Positions 23,112 to 23,766 of a stretch of 23,766 nt of DNA are shown here, in pieces (position 1 is the stretch's first letter; each line of letters begins with the position of its first letter). The stretch lies in assembly GCA_934272745.1 (NCBI GenBank), contig CAKQSI010000030.1, positions 1 through 23,766 of the forward strand, given 5' to 3'. Made by a program: the position numbers and the translations under genes. The notes beneath the pieces are model-generated. The model was not told the DNA's origin and searched no databases. It worked only from the letters and a program-made list of their open reading frames with translations. This DNA comes from an uncultured Clostridia bacterium. GTDB lineage: Bacteria; Bacillota; Clostridia; Christensenellales; Borkfalkiaceae.

Positions 23112-23262
23112 ATAAAAACTCCAGTAGGTAAGGCTACCGAAGGGATACGGGTTGCTGCCGGGCATTTGTGGAGACACAAACGTCAAGGTCAACAGGACGG
23201 ATCGAATCAAGGTTCGTTTTAACGCAACAACACTGCCCCAGGTGCTAAAGCTCGGATGGTAA
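23112..23262 (+). promoter_or_regulatory. M-box (ykoK) magnesium riboswitch
   Basis: The conserved M-box blocks occur in order: GTAGGTAAGGCTACC (23124-23138), GGGATACGGGTTGCTGCCGG, a GTGGAGACAC stem-loop, GTCAACAGG (about 23188-23196) and GGTGCTAAAGCTC (about 23241-23253). In Firmicutes this aptamer binds Mg2+ and terminates transcription of magnesium transporter genes (mgtE, corA or P-type ATPase) when Mg2+ is plentiful. A terminator follows at 23282-23302. The 120 bases before the core also fold, for example GAAAAG-GTT-CTTTTC at about 23018-23032. No transporter gene begins within the window after it. Confidence 0.85.
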
Positions 23263-23281
23263 CATATGCTCTTGCTTTGTC

Positions 23282-23302
23282 ACCCGCCGTGCTTTGGCGG
23301 GT
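23282..23302 (+). terminator. Intrinsic terminator of the M-box
   Basis: ACCCGCC, a seven-base loop, GGCGGGT, then ATTTTATT. It is placed 20 bases after the aptamer, as expected for the expression platform. Confidence 0.8.
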
Positions 23303-23690
23303 ATTTTATTGCAATCGACGCGCAATTTTATTGCAGAACGCACGCAAAGCCCCCAAAAGCCACACTGCGCGGCAAAATGCGGAGAGGTTTCGCCCAACTA
23401 ATGAATTTTATACGAGCAACGCAAAGAGTCGTTACCCCGTATTAAAGCACTTTTACAGACAACGCAAGATTCTTGCCCTGCAATAAAGAATTCTTGCAGA
23501 CAACGAAGGGTTTACCCCCAATTCCGGGTTTACACAGCGCGGAACAGCGCTCCAAAGCGTGGTTCTTCCCCAAAAACGGAAAACCGCACAGGCGCGGAAA
23601 GTCTCGTATTATAAGAAACCCGACTCCGTATCAAATGGTTTCACAAAGAGATTCCGCCAGTGGCGGAAGCCCATTCAGAAATAAAAACCG
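23303..23690 (+). other. Non-coding downstream of the M-box, degenerate repeats
   Basis: No supported gene. At least three loosely related units of 40-45 bases start at about 23406, 23451 and 23491, with the shared pattern TTTTAYA-GA-AACGCAA then a C-rich part; two shorter TTTTATTGCA copies are at 23304 and 23326. A CCGCCAGTGGCGG palindrome is at about 23654-23666. Open frames here lack ribosome sites and recognisable products. Confidence 0.5.
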
Positions 23691-23766
23691 TAGGGATTCC
23701 ATTCGTCATCACTAATTACCGAAAAGGCGTCTTTTTCGCCATTTTCCGCGACCGTTCGGGCGCAGT
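23691..23766 (+). repeat. Left end of a second copy of the inverted-repeat element
   Basis: TAGGGATTCCAT, then about 17 variable bases, then GAAAAGGCGTCTTTTTCGCC and later CGGGCGC, in the same order and spacing as at 3652-3730. It is cut off by the window edge, so length and right end are unknown. Confidence 0.7.

Noticed and set aside
22956..23302. Leader considered as a T-box or lysine riboswitch.
   Set aside because: There is no T-box GGTGGNACCGCG motif, and the ordered blocks, especially GTCAACAGG and GTGCTAAAGCTC, fit the M-box.

Overview
This is a chromosomal window from a low-to-mid GC Gram-positive bacterium, most likely an uncultured gut-type member of the Clostridia (Bacillota). 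The support is the gene order miaB-mutS-mutL-miaA-hfq, LexA with a Bacillus-type SOS box, strong AGGAGG ribosome sites, TTGACA/TATAAT promoters with 17-18 bp spacers, and a magnesium M-box leader of the Firmicutes type. Genus cannot be fixed from the sequence alone. There are no rRNA or tRNA genes, no CRISPR array and no intact insertion sequence with a transposase.

Layout, left to right. (1) 185-2269, minus: an unusual 694-residue protein with a PadR winged-helix DNA-binding domain, a long coiled coil and four C-terminal membrane segments. (2) 2621-3319, plus: a YgjP/SprT-like zinc metallopeptidase, preceded by a possible 38-codon small ORF. (3) 3320-5623: a 2.3 kb gene-poor convergent gap. 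It holds a 288 bp element with 28 bp terminal inverted repeats, a palindrome that recurs elsewhere in the window, a perfect 15 bp hairpin and an 80 bp inverted copy of part of hflX. (4) 5624-7309, minus: comEC without the usual C-terminal metallo-beta-lactamase domain, divergent from (5) 7434-9708, plus: a tyrosine recombinase overlapping hflX. (6) 9709-10314: a convergent gap with three strong hairpins and a decayed piece of the element from region 3. (7) A small CxxCxxC protein (minus) divergent from lexA (plus), which carries an SOS box over its own promoter. (8) 11683-19882, minus: the miaB-mutS-mutL-miaA-hfq cluster (tRNA modification, mismatch repair and RNA chaperone), with a consensus promoter before miaB. 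(9) 20092-22617, plus: a class A penicillin-binding protein with an odd C-terminal tail. (10) 22956-23302: a consensus promoter, an M-box magnesium riboswitch and an intrinsic terminator. No transporter gene follows in the remaining 460 bases; these hold degenerate repeats and the left end of another copy of the region 3 element.

The genes are mostly housekeeping: DNA repair and the SOS response (lexA, mutS, mutL), tRNA modification (miaA, miaB), RNA handling (hfq), ribosome-associated GTPase (hflX), DNA uptake and recombination (comEC, xer-type) and wall synthesis. The parts least explained by known biology are the membrane-bound PadR protein, the dispersed non-coding repeat families (terminal-inverted-repeat element; ACATAGTACTATGT palindrome found inside two coding regions; shared hairpin at convergent gene ends), the three 32-bp tandem units upstream of hfq, and the M-box without a visible target gene.
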